A stretch of DNA of 64,000 nt from Desulfospira joergensenii DSM 10085 (GTDB lineage: Bacteria; Desulfobacterota; Desulfobacteria; Desulfobacterales; Desulfobacteraceae), in assembly GCF_000420085.1 (NCBI RefSeq), contig NZ_ATUG01000001.1, forward strand, positions 372,001 through 436,000, read 5' to 3'. This document shows positions 9,603 to 17,785 of this stretch, one piece after another (position 1 is the first letter of the stretch; each line of letters begins with the position of its first letter). The notes under the pieces are model-generated. The model searched no databases. It had not been told where the DNA came from and saw only the letters and a program-made list of their open reading frames with translations. The position numbers and the translations under genes were made by a program.

Positions 9603-10076
9603 TCATATGATCAGTCCTGACGGAAGAATAACATTCAGCGCCTTGACAAACAGCAGGTAGATAAAGGGGATGATCGCCGATAGAAACAGTACTCCTCCCT
9701 TCCAGGACCGGACCCCGGAGAACCAGAGAAATAATCCCATGAACAAAATCGTACTGGTAAAATACCCCAGGATCTCCATTGCCATGATATATAAAACGGA
9801 AAAGAGTATGGCCGTTGCCCCTCTGCCGACAGTATAGGCTATTTGGGACATGTCCCTTGCCGTGCGGGCCTTTTTATCCTTTAAACCGGAAACCACCAGA
9901 CCGACGGAAAGAAGAAGCAGCAGAAATGCCGTAATATGGCAGAAAAGGCTGGGGGATAAGGCAATGGGGCCTTCATTCATGGAATCCACCTGGGCCGGAA
10001 TGATAAAGAGATGAAGGGCCAGGGCAAATACCAATAGAATCAGACCGGAGATGACGTCATTTCTCAATCTGGACAT
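9603..10076 (-). CDS. tctB: TctB-type small membrane subunit of TTT transporter
   Basis: A 157-aa membrane protein with four predicted helices (around residues 8-28, 42-65, 83-125 in two parts and 130-155), the size and layout of TctB. The ATG at 10076 (MSRLRNDVISGLILLVF) has AAGGA upstream; a start 11 codons earlier is in the hairpin region and less likely. The sequence is poorly conserved in this family, so identification rests mainly on length, helices and its place between tctC and tctA. The 79-bp gap to tctA contains no gene. Confidence 0.85.
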   Translation of the reverse strand: MSRLRNDVISGLILLVFALALHLFIIPAQVDSMNEGPIALSPSLFCHITAFLLLLLSVGLVVSGLKDKKARTARDMSQIAYTVGRGATAILFSVLYIMAMEILGYFTSTILFMGLFLWFSGVRSWKGGVLFLSAIIPFIYLLFVKALNVILPSGLII

Positions 10077-10096
10077 AATCTTGAATTTCCTTTTAT

Positions 10097-10123
10097 CCTG
10101 CAGGAGCATAGCACTCCTGCAGG
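10097..10123 (-). terminator. Intercistronic hairpin between tctC and tctB
   Basis: A perfect 10-bp inverted repeat (CCTGCAGGAG and CTCCTGCAGG) with a 7-base loop lies directly after the binding-protein gene and before the tctB ribosome site. There is no T tract, so it more likely stabilises the upstream message or partly attenuates transcription. That would give more binding protein than permease, as is usual for such transporters. Confidence 0.6.
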
Positions 10124-10136
10124 AGGGTTGGTGTGT

Positions 10137-11108
10137 TTACTTTTTTCCCAAACCGATCCGTTGGATCAGGTCCTTTTTAAATGCATAATCCTCCTTGAGG
10201 AAATCGGCAAGCTCCTTTTGATTCAGGTAGTAGGGAAGCAGGTCCATTTTTTTGAATTGTTTGAGAAACCCCTTATCCTGGCAGGCGGATCCAAAGGCAT
10301 CCCCGACTTTTTTGACCACGTCATCCGGCAGGTTCTTCGGCCCAATAATCCCCATACCGGAAACCAATGCATAGTCATATCCGATCTCCTTAAGGGTTCT
10401 GACATCGGGAAAACTGGCAATCCGTTTGACACCGTATACGGCAAGAAGTCTCAGCTGACCTGCCTGGACATAGGATTTCCATTCGGTTGCCTGGGATGTG
10501 GCGGTAACATGGCCGCCAAGACAGGCGGTCACGGCATTCACTCCACCCTTATACGGGATATGGGTCCACTTGATGCCTTCCTTTGCAGCAAGATACTCCA
10601 TGACCAGATGCTGGCCGGAACCGGTCCCGGCCGTTGAATAGGTTACCTTGTTGGGATTTTCCTTGGCATATGCAATGAACTCTTCAAAGGTTTTCCAGGG
10701 GCTGTCTGCTTTGACGCAAAGGCCGTGCTGGTAGAGGCCGTAGAGCATGATGGCTTCAAAATCGTTCATGGGATCGTAATTGACATCCCGCAGAAACGGA
10801 ATCCGGGTCAGGGCAGCGGTTACCATGACACCCAGGGTATAGCCGTCAGGATCCGATTTGGCGATCAGCTCATGCATGAGGGCGGAGCCGCCCCCCGGCT
10901 TGTTGATGCAGACCAGAGGCGTTGCAAAGTCTTTTTGGGCGATATTGGTCAAAAGCCGGGCAGTGACATCCGTGGTTCCGCCTCCGGAATACGGGATGTA
11001 GAGATTGATCGGTTTTTCCGGATAACCTCCGGCCCAGGCCTGAATGCTGAACAATACCGCCGCAAACAAGACGATCCCCATTGACAATAGTGCACTTCTT
11101 GACTTCAT
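10137..11108 (-). CDS. tctC: TctC/Bug-family periplasmic substrate-binding protein
   Basis: A 323-aa extracytoplasmic receptor of the TTT transporter (Bug family). The signal peptide is clear (MKSRSALLSMGIVLFAAVLF, cleavage after AWA). The mature protein starts GGYPEKPINLYIPYSGGGTTD, the typical Bug start with the glycine-rich ligand loop, and continues with NKPGGGSALMHELIAKSDPDGYTLG. These loops contact the carboxylate of the ligand through two bridging waters in known members. It follows the dehydrogenase gene by 33 bp and precedes the intercistronic hairpin and tctB. The ligand is unknown; the neighbouring BKACE suggests a beta-hydroxy or beta-keto carboxylate. Confidence 0.93.
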   Translation of the reverse strand: MKSRSALLSMGIVLFAAVLFSIQAWAGGYPEKPINLYIPYSGGGTTDVTARLLTNIAQKDFATPLVCINKPGGGSALMHELIAKSDPDGYTLGVMVTAALTRIPFLRDVNYDPMNDFEAIMLYGLYQHGLCVKADSPWKTFEEFIAYAKENPNKVTYSTAGTGSGQHLVMEYLAAKEGIKWTHIPYKGGVNAVTACLGGHVTATSQATEWKSYVQAGQLRLLAVYGVKRIASFPDVRTLKEIGYDYALVSGMGIIGPKNLPDDVVKKVGDAFGSACQDKGFLKQFKKMDLLPYYLNQKELADFLKEDYAFKKDLIQRIGLGKK

Positions 11109-11141
11109 GACTTGTACCTCCTTGTTAGAGTTAAACTGACG

Positions 11142-12107
11142 TTATACGAGCCGGTCTTTTTCAAGACAGAACTGCAGATTATCCATCACTTTGAGCAAAT
11201 ATTTATCCCGGTCGTTTAGAATATCGACCAGATTTCGGCCGGTGTAATCGTAAAAGCCGCGGCCGGATTTCACTCCCAGATTCCCCGCATCGATATTCTT
11301 CTGAAGGGATGCCGGCCTGTTATCCACCGGGGGATCAAAGAAATTTTCATCCAGAAGGTTTCTGGCACTCAGATCCAGGCCGGTAAAATCATAGCGTTGG
11401 ATCAACCCCAGGACCATCATCCTCGGGGCAATACTGGCCTTTATCGCAAGATCCAGGTCTTCTTTGCTGATGTAACCGTTGTCCAGAAGAAAAAAAGCCT
11501 CCCGGCCAAGGTTTCTTAGAATGCGGTTGATGATAAAACCGGGAACATACTTTTCAATGACAATGGGGCGCTTGTTCATCCCCCTTAACAGAGAAAGGGT
11601 AAGATCAAGGGTTTCCCGGGAGGTCTGCCCCCCTTTTACCACCTCCACAAGGGGAATGATGTGGGGCGGGGCAAACCAGTGTGCGATAAGGGTTCGGTCA
11701 AGCCTTTTTTCAGGCATCATCTCAAAGATATTCAAGGTGGAGGTATTGCTCCACACCAGGCATTCTTCAGGGGCATGGGCATCGATTTTTTCAAATACGG
11801 ATTGTTTAACAGTGGAATTTTCACTGACCGCTTCCACCACGACCCCGGCATTTTCAACGGCGGATTCAATGGAATCCGTATAGCGGATCCGCTCTTTCAC
11901 AGAACCGGTTTCCTTTTCGGGCATGTGTCCGGCCTCCACCAGGGTGGAAAGGGTTGCATCAATGACTGCCCGGCTTGCCTCAGCTGCCCCGGGGTTTACA
12001 TCGAAACCAATCACATGATGTCCGGCCCGGGCAAATTCCAGGGCCATTCCCGGTCCCATTGTTCCCAATCCGATAATTGCAATATTTTCTATGACATTGG
12101 ATCCCAT
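11142..12107 (-). CDS. 3-hydroxyacyl-CoA / 3-hydroxyacid dehydrogenase
   Basis: A 321-aa NAD-dependent dehydrogenase of the 3-hydroxyacyl-CoA dehydrogenase / lambda-crystallin family. A Rossmann motif GLGTMGPG is at residues 13-20, with an acidic residue ending strand 2 (FDVN). The catalytic region VWSNTST..HWFAPPHIIPLVE contains His143. The C-terminal domain ends with the usual GFYDYTGRN. The start at 12107 follows AAAAGGAG at nine bases; the longer open frame upstream overlaps the preceding gene. Members of this family that stand beside BKACE genes, such as carnitine dehydrogenase, oxidise a free 3-hydroxy acid, so this enzyme may make the 3-keto substrate of the upstream BKACE. A CoA ester substrate is the alternative. 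Confidence 0.85.
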   Translation of the reverse strand: MGSNVIENIAIIGLGTMGPGMALEFARAGHHVIGFDVNPGAAEASRAVIDATLSTLVEAGHMPEKETGSVKERIRYTDSIESAVENAGVVVEAVSENSTVKQSVFEKIDAHAPEECLVWSNTSTLNIFEMMPEKRLDRTLIAHWFAPPHIIPLVEVVKGGQTSRETLDLTLSLLRGMNKRPIVIEKYVPGFIINRILRNLGREAFFLLDNGYISKEDLDLAIKASIAPRMMVLGLIQRYDFTGLDLSARNLLDENFFDPPVDNRPASLQKNIDAGNLGVKSGRGFYDYTGRNLVDILNDRDKYLLKVMDNLQFCLEKDRLV

Positions 12108-12129
12108 GAAAACAAACTCCTTTTGGTTT

Positions 12130-12996
12130 CTATCGATTCTGTGGGGAAAGTCCCAGGTATTCCCTTGCCTCGTCCGGTGTTGCAGGCTCTTTACCCAGTT
12201 CCCTTGCAATCCGAACGATCCGGGCAACCAATTGGGCATTGGAAGAGACCAGTTCCCCTTTTCTATAATAGATATTGTCTTCCAGGCCCACACGTACCCC
12301 TCCCCCCAGTATCATCCCCAGGGTTCCCATCCGGGTTTGGGCAGATCCCACATTGGTGCAGTTGAAAATACTGCTTTCCGGCAGCTGCCGTACAATGGAG
12401 GTCAAGGTCTCGGCCGTGGCCGGCTCTGCGCCCTGGTACCGCATGCCGAGGACGATATTGATGCAATAGGGCTTTTTGATGCGTCCGTCCTTGATGAGGC
12501 GGCGGACGTCCTGAAGCATGGCATGGTTGTAGATCTCCATTTCAGGCTTGATGCCCCCTTTGTTCATTTCATCTACGTAATAGTCAATCTCGTCAGGCAT
12601 ATTGGACCAGGCAATTCCCTTGTAGGGCCCGGATACCCGCATCAGGGTTCCCATGTTCAAAGAGGCCATTTCCGGACCGGCCTGGAGACAATGGATCCGC
12701 TCTTCCTGGGTAAGATTGGGCCCTCCGCCGGTACTGTCCTGGATAATGATGGGACAGGCCTCTTTTATCCTGCCGTGGATTTCGTTGAAAATATCAATGT
12801 CCGAAGTGTTTTCGCCCTGGGGATCCCGGGCGTGGATATGACAGATGGCCGCACCTTCATTGTAACAGTCTAGTGCGGATTCGGCGATTTCTCCAGGCTG
12901 TTCAGGGACATTGGGGTTCAACTTTTTATTGGTGATGGCTCCGGTCTGGGCCACCGTGATGATGACTTTGTTGTCTGGTATGGGATTCTGATTCAT
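12130..12996 (-). CDS. BKACE (DUF849) beta-keto acid cleavage enzyme
   Basis: A 288-aa member of the beta-keto acid cleavage enzyme family, which condenses a 3-keto acid with acetyl-CoA and releases acetoacetate and the shortened acyl-CoA. The metal-binding His pair is seen in CHIHARD (His53, His55) and the third ligand in VGLEDNIYY (Glu239). The substrate loop includes QDSTGGG (86-92) and the CoA-facing NVGSAQTRMG. It is the first gene of the operon, with AAGGAG before the start and a LacI-type operator 27-46 bases upstream. The family acts on varied substrates (3-keto-5-aminohexanoate, dehydrocarnitine and others). The side chain handled here cannot be read from the sequence, so no specific gene name is given. 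Confidence 0.9.
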   Translation of the reverse strand: MNQNPIPDNKVIITVAQTGAITNKKLNPNVPEQPGEIAESALDCYNEGAAICHIHARDPQGENTSDIDIFNEIHGRIKEACPIIIQDSTGGGPNLTQEERIHCLQAGPEMASLNMGTLMRVSGPYKGIAWSNMPDEIDYYVDEMNKGGIKPEMEIYNHAMLQDVRRLIKDGRIKKPYCINIVLGMRYQGAEPATAETLTSIVRQLPESSIFNCTNVGSAQTRMGTLGMILGGGVRVGLEDNIYYRKGELVSSNAQLVARIVRIARELGKEPATPDEAREYLGLSPQNR

Positions 12997-13022
12997 TCAG
13001 GCTGCTCCTTGTTCGGTTATCA

Positions 13023-13042
13023 TATTGCAAACGTTTGCAATA
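13023..13042 (-). promoter_or_regulatory. LacI-family operator in front of the BKACE operon
   Basis: A perfect 20-bp palindrome, TATTGCAAAC joined to GTTTGCAATA, centred on CG as is usual for LacI/GalR-type operators. It lies 27-46 bases before the BKACE start, where a bound repressor would block transcription. The adjacent divergent-side gene in the same orientation encodes a LacI-family protein with a related site before its own start. Confidence 0.8.
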
Positions 13043-13110
13043 AAAATGCAAAAAAAATAATACAGGTTAATTCAATAACAAAACCGTTATTCTTCAGGAA
13101 ATGGCCGGCT

Positions 13111-14145
13111 TCAGACCGTCTCCTTCCGGGGCAGTTCCCCGGTTGATTCTCTGATGATGAGATCTGAATCAAGAACATGGTGCCTCTCAACAGGATCTCC
13201 GTTTTCAATGGTCTTAATCAGCATGGCTGCCGCTTTTTTCCCGATATCAATTACAGGTGTTTTTATGGTGGTCAGCGGCGGATGAAACAATTCGTACATA
13301 TCTGAACACCCGATGGCGAGGATGGAAATATCATCGGGGATGCTGAGTTTTCTGCTGTGGATCTGGTGCAGGGCACCTGGGGTGATGGAGTCGTTCATGC
13401 AGATAACACTTGTGGGCGGCTGGGCAAGGTCGAGCAGTTCACCCATGATCCTGAATCCGGCGGTTTTGGAAAAATCACTTTCCCTTATCAGGTTTTCATC
13501 GCAGAAAATTCCCTTGTCAGCAAATGCCTGTTTAAAGGCCGAGAGTCTTTCTATGGAATACCAGGAATCCATCTTCCCCATGATAAAACCGATCCTCCGG
13601 TGTCCCAATCCCATAAGATACCTGACAGCACGGTACATACTCTTTGCATTCTCGGAATTCACACTTGGAATGCCGACACCTGAATCGGCCGGAAATCCGG
13701 GGACGGCAACTACGGGAATGCCGTCCTCGTATGTCTTGATAAGCTTTTTGTCATGAATCCGGTTGGCAATAACGACGATGCCGTCCACCTGGCGCCGGTA
13801 ATAGAGAGAGGCCACATCCACCTGGTTGTTGATGGAGAGCATCAACTGATATTGGTACTCATTGGCCACGGAACTCAGCCCCAAAAGGATGCGGGAGTAG
13901 AAGGGATTTTGAAAGGCAAATTCACTGGTCCTTGGGATAATGACACCGATAACGCCTACACGCTTCTGCACCAGGGCCTTGGCCGAAGAATGGGGGAAAT
14001 AGTTGATTTCATTTGCGATTTTCAATACTGTTTCCCGGACTTCGGGTTTGACCCCTTTTTTGCCGTTAATGGCACGGGAGACCGTGGAGTAGGACACTCC
14101 TGCCTTTAAGGCGATATCTTTAATTGTCGGTGCCGGATTTCCCAT
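13111..14145 (-). CDS. LacI-family transcriptional regulator
   Basis: A 344-aa LacI/GalR-type repressor. The N-terminal helix-turn-helix reads IKDIALKAGVSYSTVSRAING (residues 8-28), followed by the hinge helix (about 50-60, SSAKALVQKRVGVIGVIIP) and a periplasmic-binding-protein-like effector domain to the C-terminus. The start has GGGGGA six bases upstream. It lies just upstream of the BKACE operon and has CG-centred palindromes both before that operon (13023-13042) and before itself (14172-14187). Control of both is therefore likely, with derepression by the transported carboxylate or a derivative. The effector is unknown. Confidence 0.93.
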   Translation of the reverse strand: MGNPAPTIKDIALKAGVSYSTVSRAINGKKGVKPEVRETVLKIANEINYFPHSSAKALVQKRVGVIGVIIPRTSEFAFQNPFYSRILLGLSSVANEYQYQLMLSINNQVDVASLYYRRQVDGIVVIANRIHDKKLIKTYEDGIPVVAVPGFPADSGVGIPSVNSENAKSMYRAVRYLMGLGHRRIGFIMGKMDSWYSIERLSAFKQAFADKGIFCDENLIRESDFSKTAGFRIMGELLDLAQPPTSVICMNDSITPGALHQIHSRKLSIPDDISILAIGCSDMYELFHPPLTTIKTPVIDIGKKAAAMLIKTIENGDPVERHHVLDSDLIIRESTGELPRKETV

Positions 14146-14171
14146 GTCAATCCCCCTTTTTTTTGAACTTA

Positions 14172-14187
14172 CTGCAAACGTTTACAG
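14172..14187 (-). promoter_or_regulatory. LacI-family operator before the regulator gene
   Basis: The imperfect palindrome CTGCAAACGTTTACAG lies 27 bases before the repressor start. Its core GCAAACGTTT is identical to the operator of the catabolic operon at 13023-13042, which points to autoregulation. Confidence 0.7.
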
Positions 14188-14318
14188 CAAGTCAAATGAT
14201 TTTTAAAAAAATCTTTGGTCTATCAACAAGTGGATTTAAAATTTTCCCTGATCTCCGGGAAAAAATGATTCGCTCAAAGAACGGAAGCCCGGGTCATACA
14301 GCTTAGCAAACAATCAAA

Positions 14319-14555
14319 TTATTCAATTTCCCGGGGTTTGCACAGCCGGTTTGATTTTACAGACAAGCGGCCGCATTTTTTGCACACATATTTCAAATTC
14401 TGAAGTTTGGGTTTGCAGATATGCCTGGCATCGGTTGACGAAGCGCCGCAATCCTGACAGACATATGCCTCTGTGACTTCAGAAGGATTGCACAGATGGC
14501 CTTTTCCTTCAAGTTTTTTCCCACATGTTTTGCAGGCACGAAGTTTTTTCCCCAT
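14319..14555 (-). CDS. Small zinc-ribbon repeat protein
   Basis: A 78-aa protein made of three similar units, each with a CxxC pair followed after 10-14 residues by an x-L/I-C-x-P end: CKTCGKKLEGKGHLCNP, CQDCGASSTDARHICKP and CKKCGRLSVKSNRLCKP. Nine cysteines plus histidines suggest three small metal-binding knuckles, probably zinc. The ATG at 14555 has GGGGAGG eight bases upstream; a GTG three codons earlier directly abuts that site and is less likely. It stands alone between the repressor gene and an empty 490-bp region. It might bind nucleic acid or protein, but no function can be assigned. Confidence 0.75.
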   Translation of the reverse strand: MGKKLRACKTCGKKLEGKGHLCNPSEVTEAYVCQDCGASSTDARHICKPKLQNLKYVCKKCGRLSVKSNRLCKPREIE

Positions 14556-15044
14556 ACCACACACCTCCCCTGAATAAGTAAAGTCGCCAAATTATATCCA
14601 TATCCAATTAAGATAGGGCTGATTTCTCAAAGTTCAAATCCCCGGGCCTCCCGGACCTGACTCGGATCCATGGCTGAACGCCAGGAATATAAAGAAGATG
14701 TTAAAAAAATAATGATTTCACCTGCGTTGACAGAGGCAGGTGCAGGCCTTCATAATTTCCTGCCGGATATGAGTCTGAAGTTTCTTATTTCTTCATCAGA
14801 TTCCCTTTGACGGTCTCTTAAGAAGACTTGACAGTTTATTGAGAATGTGCTTTTCTAAAAATGATGTTTAAATAAAAAATTGTATAATATTTTTATAAAA
14901 TACATAGTTTATTGTCGTAAATTTTAAATTATAGGAAATTTACGTCGCCATAATAACATATCCAGTTTCGTGTCTGGAATACCCGTAAACCAACACCAGA
15001 TGCAGATCAAAGACAGGATCTGTGGAGATGGAGCAAGGAAATCC
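14556..15044. other. AT-rich leader region before the serine dehydratase gene
   Basis: No gene is supported here. A perfect hairpin CACCTGC/GCAGGTG occurs at 14719-14742, a TTGACA hexamer at 14828-14833 and a TATAAT string at about 14883-14888. Promoter elements for the serine dehydratase gene probably lie in the last 200 bases, but spacing of these boxes is not canonical. I do not recognise a riboswitch. Confidence 0.4.
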
Positions 15045-16250
15045 GTGGAATCCATAAAAAAAATATATCGCATGGGAGTCGGTCCCTCAAGCAGCCATAC
15101 CATGGCGCCAAACAGGGCCGCCCGTCGCTTTTTAAAAAAATATCCCGGGGCTGCCCGCTATCGGGTGACTCTATTTTCAAGTTTAGCGGCTACGGGTAAA
15201 GGTCATTTGACGGACAAGGCCATTGAAGAGGTCATGGGTTCCCGGCCGCTGGAGATTGTCTGGAAAGAGGATGAAACCCTTCCCCTTCATCCCAACGGGA
15301 TGCAGTTTGACGCCTTTGATTCCCATGGAGAACGGTGCGGGCACTGGGAGGTCTACAGTATCGGCGGAGGAGCGCTCATGTCGTCGGATGAGACGGAACT
15401 TAACTCATCCCGTGTCAGTTATCCGCTTACCACCATGGAGGGACTGCTCCTTCACTTTCAAAAAAGCGGGAACTCTTTCTGGGGGTATGTGGACCAGTGC
15501 GAAGGTCCCGAGATCCGGGATTTTTTGGAAGAGGTCTGGGATACCATGAAAGGCTCCCTGGAACGGGGGTTGGAACAGGAGGGAATCATTCCCGGCGGAC
15601 TGGGGCTCTCCCGGAAAGCAAAGTCCCTCTTTGCCAAATCCAGAATGCTGAGAAGCGATTTTAGAACCAACGGCCTCATCGCGGCCTATGCCTATGCCGT
15701 AGCAGAAGAGAATGCCACCAAAGGGACCATCGTAACCGCACCGACCTGCGGGGCCTGCGGGGTTCTTCCGGCTGTTCTGTACCATCTCTTCCATACATTG
15801 AAACCGTCCCGGGAGGATATTGTCAAGGCACTTGCCACGGCAGGTCTGGTGGGGAACGTGGTCAAATTCAACGCCTCCATCTCCGGGGCGGAAGTCGGGT
15901 GCCAGGGAGAAGTGGGAACGGGCTGCGCCATGGCAGCGGCTGCAGCGGCCCAGCTCATGGGCGGCTCCATCCGCCAGATCGAATATGCGGCTGAAATGGG
16001 ATTGGAGCATCACCTGGGTCTGACCTGCGATCCGGTTGGGGGACTGGTTCAGATTCCCTGCATTGAACGAAACGCCCATGCGGCAACCCGGGCATTGAGC
16101 TGCTGCCATTTTGCCCTCTTATCCGACGGAGTTCATAAAATCAGCTTCGATGATGTGGTGGCGGTAATGAAAGAGACCGGCCAGGCCCTGCCCTCCCTTT
16201 ATCGGGAAACCGCCGGAGGAGGTCTTGCCAAGGCCTATCGCGGCGCCTAG
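15045..16250 (+). CDS. sdaA: L-serine dehydratase, iron-sulfur type
   Basis: A 401-aa [4Fe-4S] L-serine ammonia-lyase, converting L-serine to pyruvate and ammonia. The N-terminal part has the substrate loop MGVGPSSSHTMAP. The alpha domain holds the cluster ligands, with cysteines in TCGACGVLP, GCQGEVGTGC and LTCDPVGG. Both beta and alpha domains are on one chain. The GTG at 15045 (reading MESIKKIYRMG) is chosen because AAGGA lies five bases before it and family members start here; an in-frame GTG at 14970 would add 25 residues with no ribosome site. It lies just outside the tRNA-bounded island yet fits the amino-acid catabolism beside it. A minus-strand terminator lies 60 bases after the stop. 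Confidence 0.92.
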   Translation: MESIKKIYRMGVGPSSSHTMAPNRAARRFLKKYPGAARYRVTLFSSLAATGKGHLTDKAIEEVMGSRPLEIVWKEDETLPLHPNGMQFDAFDSHGERCGHWEVYSIGGGALMSSDETELNSSRVSYPLTTMEGLLLHFQKSGNSFWGYVDQCEGPEIRDFLEEVWDTMKGSLERGLEQEGIIPGGLGLSRKAKSLFAKSRMLRSDFRTNGLIAAYAYAVAEENATKGTIVTAPTCGACGVLPAVLYHLFHTLKPSREDIVKALATAGLVGNVVKFNASISGAEVGCQGEVGTGCAMAAAAAAQLMGGSIRQIEYAAEMGLEHHLGLTCDPVGGLVQIPCIERNAHAATRALSCCHFALLSDGVHKISFDDVVAVMKETGQALPSLYRETAGGGLAKAYRGA

Positions 16251-16312
16251 CTTATAGAGAACGCCTCACTCCGATTAAATCTTCACCCGGATACGACATA
16301 CACAAAACCAAA

Positions 16313-16344
16313 TAAAAAAGCTCTTAGGGAAAAACCCCAAGAGC
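16313..16344 (-). terminator. Rho-independent terminator of the broken tRNA-Arg
   Basis: Read on the minus strand, a GC-rich stem (GCTCTTGGGG with CCCTAAGAGC) is followed at once by TTTTTTATTT. It sits 12 bases after the tRNA-Arg 3' fragment, just as the terminator at 28794-28825 follows the intact tRNA. Confidence 0.75.
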
Positions 16345-16355
16345 CTGGATATCTA

Positions 16356-16400
16356 TGACGCGCCTGACAGGATTCGAACCTGCGGCCTAGGGATTAGAAG
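16356..16400 (-). pseudogene. Displaced 3' half of a tRNA-Arg(TCT), candidate att site
   Basis: These 45 bases align without gaps to the 3' half of the intact tRNA-Arg(TCT) at 28837-28881, with 38 identities. They run from the anticodon loop to the acceptor end, with TCA where CCA would be. Differences in the T stem are compensatory, so the fragment comes from a second functional tRNA-Arg gene rather than from decay of the first. Similarity stops abruptly inside the anticodon loop, where tyrosine integrases commonly cross over. With the intact tRNA at the other end it delimits a candidate 12.5-kb island. Confidence 0.75.
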
Positions 16401-16559
16401 AGACCACCTCCGAGTTTCCTCAATCTCTTATAAACATCTCATCCCGCTGAAATCATAAAACAAATCATTTTTGCTTACTTTGCGCGGACATAATGAAAGC
16501 ATAGTCTTTGGAAAAAAAATCAAGAGCAGGCTTGATCCTTTTGCTAGCTTTACTAGAAA

Positions 16560-17543
16560 TCAAACAAGTGCCTCAAAACCAAGCTGTATGATCATCTCTA
16601 TGTCATCTTCAAGACTTGCCCCCTGTGTTGTTAGATAATTTCCGGTCATGATTCCGTTGGCGCCTGCATGAAACATGAAAGGCACAAGTTGCTTTAGATT
16701 CAATTGCCGCCCACCACAGATAATAATATCCTTTTCCGGCAGCACATACCGAAACAAAGCGATTATTTTCAGGCATTTTAACGGCGTTAGCTTGGAAAGG
16801 CCTTCCATAGGTGTCCCTGGAATTGGAGATAAAAAATTTAGGGGCACGGCATCAATATCCAGACGCTTTAATTCAAGGGCCAGCTCCAGTATTTGACTAT
16901 TGGTTTCACCGATTCCGAATATCCCGCCGGAACAGATCTCGAATCCGGCTTTCTGGGCGCGTTTAATGTTGTCAATCCGGTCCTTGAAGGTGTGGGTGGT
17001 GCATATTTTTTTAAAATGGCTTTCCGCAGTTTCAAGATTATGATGATACCGAGTGACCCCGGCATTTTTCAGGACATCAAAATCTTGATCTTGAATGATC
17101 CCTAAAGAAGCACAATAGGAAAGTCTTTTTCCTTCAAGGCTTAAAAATGCCTGGGCCACCAGATCCACTTCATCTGAACTCAATCCCCTTCCGCTTGTCA
17201 CAACCGAATACCGGTTCACATGGCTACCGGAAAGGCGTTTTGGGATCTGGGTAAGCTCTTCCTTTCCGAGAAGTCCGTAATTTTCGATTTGAGTCTGATG
17301 GAATGCGGACTGCGGACAAAACCCGCAGTTTTCTGAGCATTTTCCTGATTTTGCATTGCAGATGGTACACAGATTAATCTTTTTCCCTTGATAGAAATTG
17401 CGAATCAGATCTGCACCCGCCAAAAGATTGAAGACGTCGTCGTCCGGTGTTTCGCAGATATCGTGCAGGGTTTTCAGATCAGGCGGGGATCCGGTTATGA
17501 TTCCCCTGGCAATGGAGAGACAATCTTCTGTATTCAATGACAT
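16560..17543 (-). CDS. bioB: Biotin synthase
   Basis: A 327-aa radical SAM enzyme that inserts sulfur into dethiobiotin. The SAM [4Fe-4S] ligands are Cys69, Cys73 and Cys76 in the motif AKSGKCSENCGFC, preceded by N63. Further conserved parts are YHHNLETAESHF, GGIFGIGET and PIPGTPMEG, and it ends near the usual family length. No other bio gene is near. A BirA-type operator lies 46-74 bases before the start, so it is probably repressed by biotinylated BirA. The ribosome site (GGGAA) is weak. It is the leftmost gene inside the tRNA-Arg-bounded region and converges on nothing, as the serine dehydratase gene points toward it from the other side of the tRNA remnant. Confidence 0.95.
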   Translation of the reverse strand: MSLNTEDCLSIARGIITGSPPDLKTLHDICETPDDDVFNLLAGADLIRNFYQGKKINLCTICNAKSGKCSENCGFCPQSAFHQTQIENYGLLGKEELTQIPKRLSGSHVNRYSVVTSGRGLSSDEVDLVAQAFLSLEGKRLSYCASLGIIQDQDFDVLKNAGVTRYHHNLETAESHFKKICTTHTFKDRIDNIKRAQKAGFEICSGGIFGIGETNSQILELALELKRLDIDAVPLNFLSPIPGTPMEGLSKLTPLKCLKIIALFRYVLPEKDIIICGGRQLNLKQLVPFMFHAGANGIMTGNYLTTQGASLEDDIEMIIQLGFEALV

Positions 17544-17588
17544 TAGGTTAAATTCCCGTCAATCGTGTTGACTTATTGTTGAATTTTG

Positions 17589-17617
17589 GTTAACCACAAA
17601 ATCCTTAATTGGTTAAC
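17589..17617 (-). promoter_or_regulatory. BirA-type biotin operator before bioB
   Basis: Inverted heptamers GTTAACC and GGTTAAC are separated by exactly 15 bases (17589-17595 and 17611-17617). This agrees with the known BirA operator pattern of bacteria with bifunctional BirA (paired GTTAAC/GTAAAC arms, spacer of about 14-16). It lies between bioB and a short open frame in the opposite direction. Confidence 0.75.
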
Positions 17618-17647
17618 GGAATAACATGGACTAAAATAAAATACAAC

Positions 17648-17785
17648 ATGGATCAGATAAAAAACCTTTACAGGGTGCATTTATGGCCCCCCTACACGTC
17701 CATGACGCTGCCTTTGGAAACCTATAAATCCGGGGACATCCACGATAAAATCATCCTTGAAATTTCGCGAAATCTGATTTATTGA
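17648..17785 (+). CDS. Possible 45-codon ORF divergent from bioB
   Basis: An intact frame runs ATG 17648 to TGA 17785 and encodes MDQIKNLYRVHLWPP and a further 30 residues, ending ISRNLIY. It has no clear ribosome site and I do not recognise the sequence. It is recorded because it faces away from bioB across the BirA operator and fills a gap otherwise empty. It could be a remnant or chance frame. Confidence 0.2.
   Translation: MDQIKNLYRVHLWPPYTSMTLPLETYKSGDIHDKIILEISRNLIY

Noticed and set aside
14556..15044. Glycine- or serine-sensing riboswitch before the serine dehydratase gene
   Set aside because: Only one short hairpin was found and no conserved riboswitch core could be recognised by eye.
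16356..16400. Second functional tRNA-Arg
   Set aside because: The 5' half is missing and the sequence beyond the anticodon loop does not pair with the acceptor; CCA reads TCA.
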